Shown here: positions 61,907 through 64,000 of the stretch, piece after piece
Position numbering within the stretch: position 1 is the first letter of the stretch
Layout of the letters: the number at the start of each line of letters is the position of its first letter
Origin: Pseudodesulfovibrio sp. JC047
GTDB lineage: Bacteria; Desulfobacterota; Desulfovibrionia; Desulfovibrionales; Desulfovibrionaceae
DNA: 64,000 bases
Assembly (NCBI RefSeq): GCF_010468615.1
Contig: NZ_WUEH01000022.1
Span: 1-64,000 of the forward strand
Direction: 5' to 3'
Notes under the pieces: generated by a model
Databases searched by the model: none
What the model was told of the DNA's origin: nothing
What the model saw: only the letters and a program-made list of their open reading frames with translations
Made by a program: the position numbers and the translations under genes

Positions 61907-64000
61907 TCAGGCCCCGCAGCACTTCTTGTATTTTTTGCCACTGCCGCATGGGCACGGGGCATTTCTGGAGACCTTGGGAGCCTTTTTGACCGGCGCGACC
62001 TTCTTGTCCTGCTCGGTCTCATGATCCGTATATTCCAGCTCTTCCGAGCCTTCATGCTTGAATTCCTCATCCCGGACCTCGGCTTCGATCCGCAGATGGG
62101 AGAAGGCACGCAACGCGTTTTCCTTGATGGTGTACACCAATTCGGAAAAGAGTTCGAACCCTTCACGCTTGTATTCCTGCTTGGGATCTTTCTGTCCATA
62201 CCCACGCAGGCCAATGCCATCGCGAAGGTGGTCCATGTTCAGCAGGTGTTCCTTCCAGTTTCGATCCAATGAATCGAGCATGAAATACCGCAAAATTTCC
62301 TGATAATGCTCGCCGGTGGATGCCCGCAGGTACGCAAAAATATCATCCACCCATTCCGCAGCCTGTTCACGCGTGGGCAATTCCACCTCGTGCCAGGCAG
62401 CGAATCGCTCAAAATTGAAAACTTCTTCCAACCGGGCGCGCACGGAATCCAATGTTTCCTGATCCGCGTCTTTCATGGTCAAGGCAGGCTCCAGGATGTC
62501 GTCCAATAAATCGTCCGCATAGTCCCGAGCCAGCTCTTCCACTTCCTTGGCCTTCATCAGATTGTGACGCAGGCCGTAAATGGCTTCACGCTGCTGGTTC
62601 ATGACATCGTCATATTCCAGCAACTGTTTCCGGATTTCGTAGTGATGCCCTTCCACACGGGTCTGAGATTTTTCAATGGCATTGGACACCATCTTGTTCT
62701 CGATGGCCATGCCGTCTTCCAACCCGAGCTTTTCCATGATGCCCTGCAACCGATCAGACCCGAACAGCCGCATGAGATCGTCATCCAACGCCAGATAAAA
62801 CCGGGAAGAACCTGGGTCGCCCTGACGTCCGGCACGGCCACGAAGCTGGTTGTCGATACGACGGGATTCATGCCGCTCGGTGCCAATGATATGTAATCCA
62901 CCAAGTTCGAGCACGCCTTCGCCAAGTTTGATGTCGGTTCCACGACCAGCCATATTGGTGGCAATGGTGACCTTTTTCTTGTGCCCTGCCTCAAGGACGA
63001 TTTCCGCTTCCCTTTCATGCTGCTTGGCATTGAGAACGCTATGCGGAATCTTGAGTTTCTTCAGCAACCGGGAAAGCAATTCCGATTTTTCAATGGACAC
63101 GGTACCGACCAACGCGGGTTGGCCCCGGTGGTAGCAATCCGCAATATCCTCGGCAATGGCCTGATATTTCTGTTCCTGCGTCTTGTAGATGGAATCAGGA
63201 TTATCCACACGGATCATTTTCTGATTCGTGGGAATGACAACGACTTCCAAATTATAAATCTGACCAAACTCGACGGCTTCCGTATCAGCCGTACCCGTCA
63301 TGCCAGACAACGTCTTATACATACGGAAATAGTTCTGGAACGTGATGGATGCCAAAGTCTGGTTCTCCGCCTCGACCTTGACGTTCTCCTTGGCCTCGAT
63401 GGCCTGATGCAGCCCGTCAGACAGACGGCGACCCGGCATGAGACGACCCGTGAATTCATCAACCAGCACCACCTGATTGTCCTTGACGATATACTCGACA
63501 TCATTCTGGAAACAATGGTGGGCCTTCAAGGCCTGAAGCACATGGTGCTGCAATGCGATATTCTGCGGATCGAAAAGGTTGTCCAAATCAAGCAGGGCCT
63601 CGACCTTTTCCACACCAGCATCAGTCAGGGTGATGGATTTGGTCTTTTCTTCCAGCACGAAATCCCCATCGGGAATGGCGTCCTTGTCTTCCGGGTCCGT
63701 GGGCGACGATTTGATCAACTGGGGAATAATGGTGTCGATACGGCGGTACAGGCCCGAAGATTTTTCACCGGGACCGGAAATGATAAGCGGTGTTCTCGCT
63801 TCATCAATAAGGATGGAGTCAACTTCATCAACAATGGCGAAATTGAGTGGCCGCTGAACCAACTGCTCCTTGTAAAATTTCATATTGTCACGCAGATAGT
63901 CGAAACCGAATTCGTTATTGGTTCCGTACGTGATATCCGCATTGTAGGCGACCTGCCGTTCCTGATCGTTCAGGCCGTGTACGATCACGCCCACGGTCAG
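61907..64000 (-). CDS. secA: Preprotein translocase ATPase SecA (N-terminus outside window)
   Basis: At least 697 residues are in the window; the frame runs through the right edge, and about 165 N-terminal residues including Walker A lie beyond it. Visible: ADITYGTNNEFGFDYLRDNM, the Walker B region VDEVDSILIDEARTPLIISG, the preprotein-crosslinking domain, the second nucleotide fold (TIATNMAGRGTDI, GTERHESRRIDNQLRGRAGRQGDPG), the helical scaffold and the C-terminal zinc motif APCPCGSGKKYKKCCG, which binds SecB or ribosomes. It drives post-translational export of the many signal-peptide proteins seen here. Confidence 0.97.
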   Translation of the reverse strand: MTVGVIVHGLNDQERQVAYNADITYGTNNEFGFDYLRDNMKFYKEQLVQRPLNFAIVDEVDSILIDEARTPLIISGPGEKSSGLYRRIDTIIPQLIKSSPTDPEDKDAIPDGDFVLEEKTKSITLTDAGVEKVEALLDLDNLFDPQNIALQHHVLQALKAHHCFQNDVEYIVKDNQVVLVDEFTGRLMPGRRLSDGLHQAIEAKENVKVEAENQTLASITFQNYFRMYKTLSGMTGTADTEAVEFGQIYNLEVVVIPTNQKMIRVDNPDSIYKTQEQKYQAIAEDIADCYHRGQPALVGTVSIEKSELLSRLLKKLKIPHSVLNAKQHEREAEIVLEAGHKKKVTIATNMAGRGTDIKLGEGVLELGGLHIIGTERHESRRIDNQLRGRAGRQGDPGSSRFYLALDDDLMRLFGSDRLQGIMEKLGLEDGMAIENKMVSNAIEKSQTRVEGHHYEIRKQLLEYDDVMNQQREAIYGLRHNLMKAKEVEELARDYADDLLDDILEPALTMKDADQETLDSVRARLEEVFNFERFAAWHEVELPTREQAAEWVDDIFAYLRASTGEHYQEILRYFMLDSLDRNWKEHLLNMDHLRDGIGLRGYGQKDPKQEYKREGFELFSELVYTIKENALRAFSHLRIEAEVRDEEFKHEGSEELEYTDHETEQDKKVAPVKKAPKVSRNAPCPCGSGKKYKKCCGA

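Overview
The window looks like chromosome from a Desulfovibrionaceae sulfate reducer (Desulfovibrio/Pseudodesulfovibrio type). This rests on gene content: rubredoxin:oxygen oxidoreductase, desulfoferrodoxin, rubrerythrin and a PerR-like regulator in one cluster, a DcrA-like heme chemoreceptor next to a tetraheme cytochrome, a selenocysteine-containing HesB-like protein, futalosine-type menaquinone genes, LPS genes and a sigma-54 locus resembling the orp (orange protein) locus of D. vulgaris. The species assignment is inference. No rRNA, tRNA, insertion sequence, prophage or CRISPR array was seen.

Layout: 1-7.3 kb, forward housekeeping genes (lptE-holA-radC-acyP overlapping, lon, fmdB-type protein, hemC, a 65-residue protein). 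7.4-11.7 kb, cobT (reverse), a WcbI-like protein (forward), three tandem 163-bp non-coding repeats, then the reverse operon pyrR / shikimate-kinase-like / YkgJ-like. 11.8-14.5 kb, HesB-like selenoprotein, a frameshifted catalase gene, and the cysteine paralogue of the selenoprotein. 14.6-17.5 kb, a PaaK-like adenylate-forming enzyme and a sigma-54 activator with a degenerate receiver (reverse). 17.8-24.3 kb, a deacetylase-glycosyltransferase fusion, a GT2 enzyme, a PAS sigma-54 activator, a sigma-54 promoter, a NifX-like protein and an Mrp ATPase. 24.4-29.6 kb, HD-GYP protein with a TPR-like partner, and a phosphate block (PhoU-like DUF47, PiT transporter, PhoR-like kinase). 29.8-36.4 kb, the reverse string hldD-lptD-mutL-alr-small protein.

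36.6-39.0 kb, VWA-OmpA protein, exported protein, YwbE and YaiI families. 39.1-42.7 kb, oxygen-defence cluster perR / rbr / dfx / two-domain rubredoxin / roo on the reverse strand. 42.9-48.5 kb, heme MCP with tetraheme cytochrome, then purL. 48.6-52.9 kb, polyprenyl diphosphate synthase, mqnB, UDP-sugar dehydrogenase, ubiE/menG and a small protein (largely menaquinone related). 53.2-58.0 kb, TetR-family repressor with an RND efflux pair behind a promoter carrying two identical 17-bp sites. 58.1-61.7 kb, CreA, Nif11-like protein, outer-membrane protein, FMN/ferredoxin protein, AraC regulator. 61.9-64.0 kb, secA, cut by the window edge.

The most interesting items are the 163-bp repeats whose hairpin shows a paired (compensatory) change, the UGA-containing HesB-like gene missed by ordinary gene calling, the fused CX4C/CX2C rubredoxin with an internal in-frame Shine-Dalgarno and start, and the sigma-54 orp-like locus.
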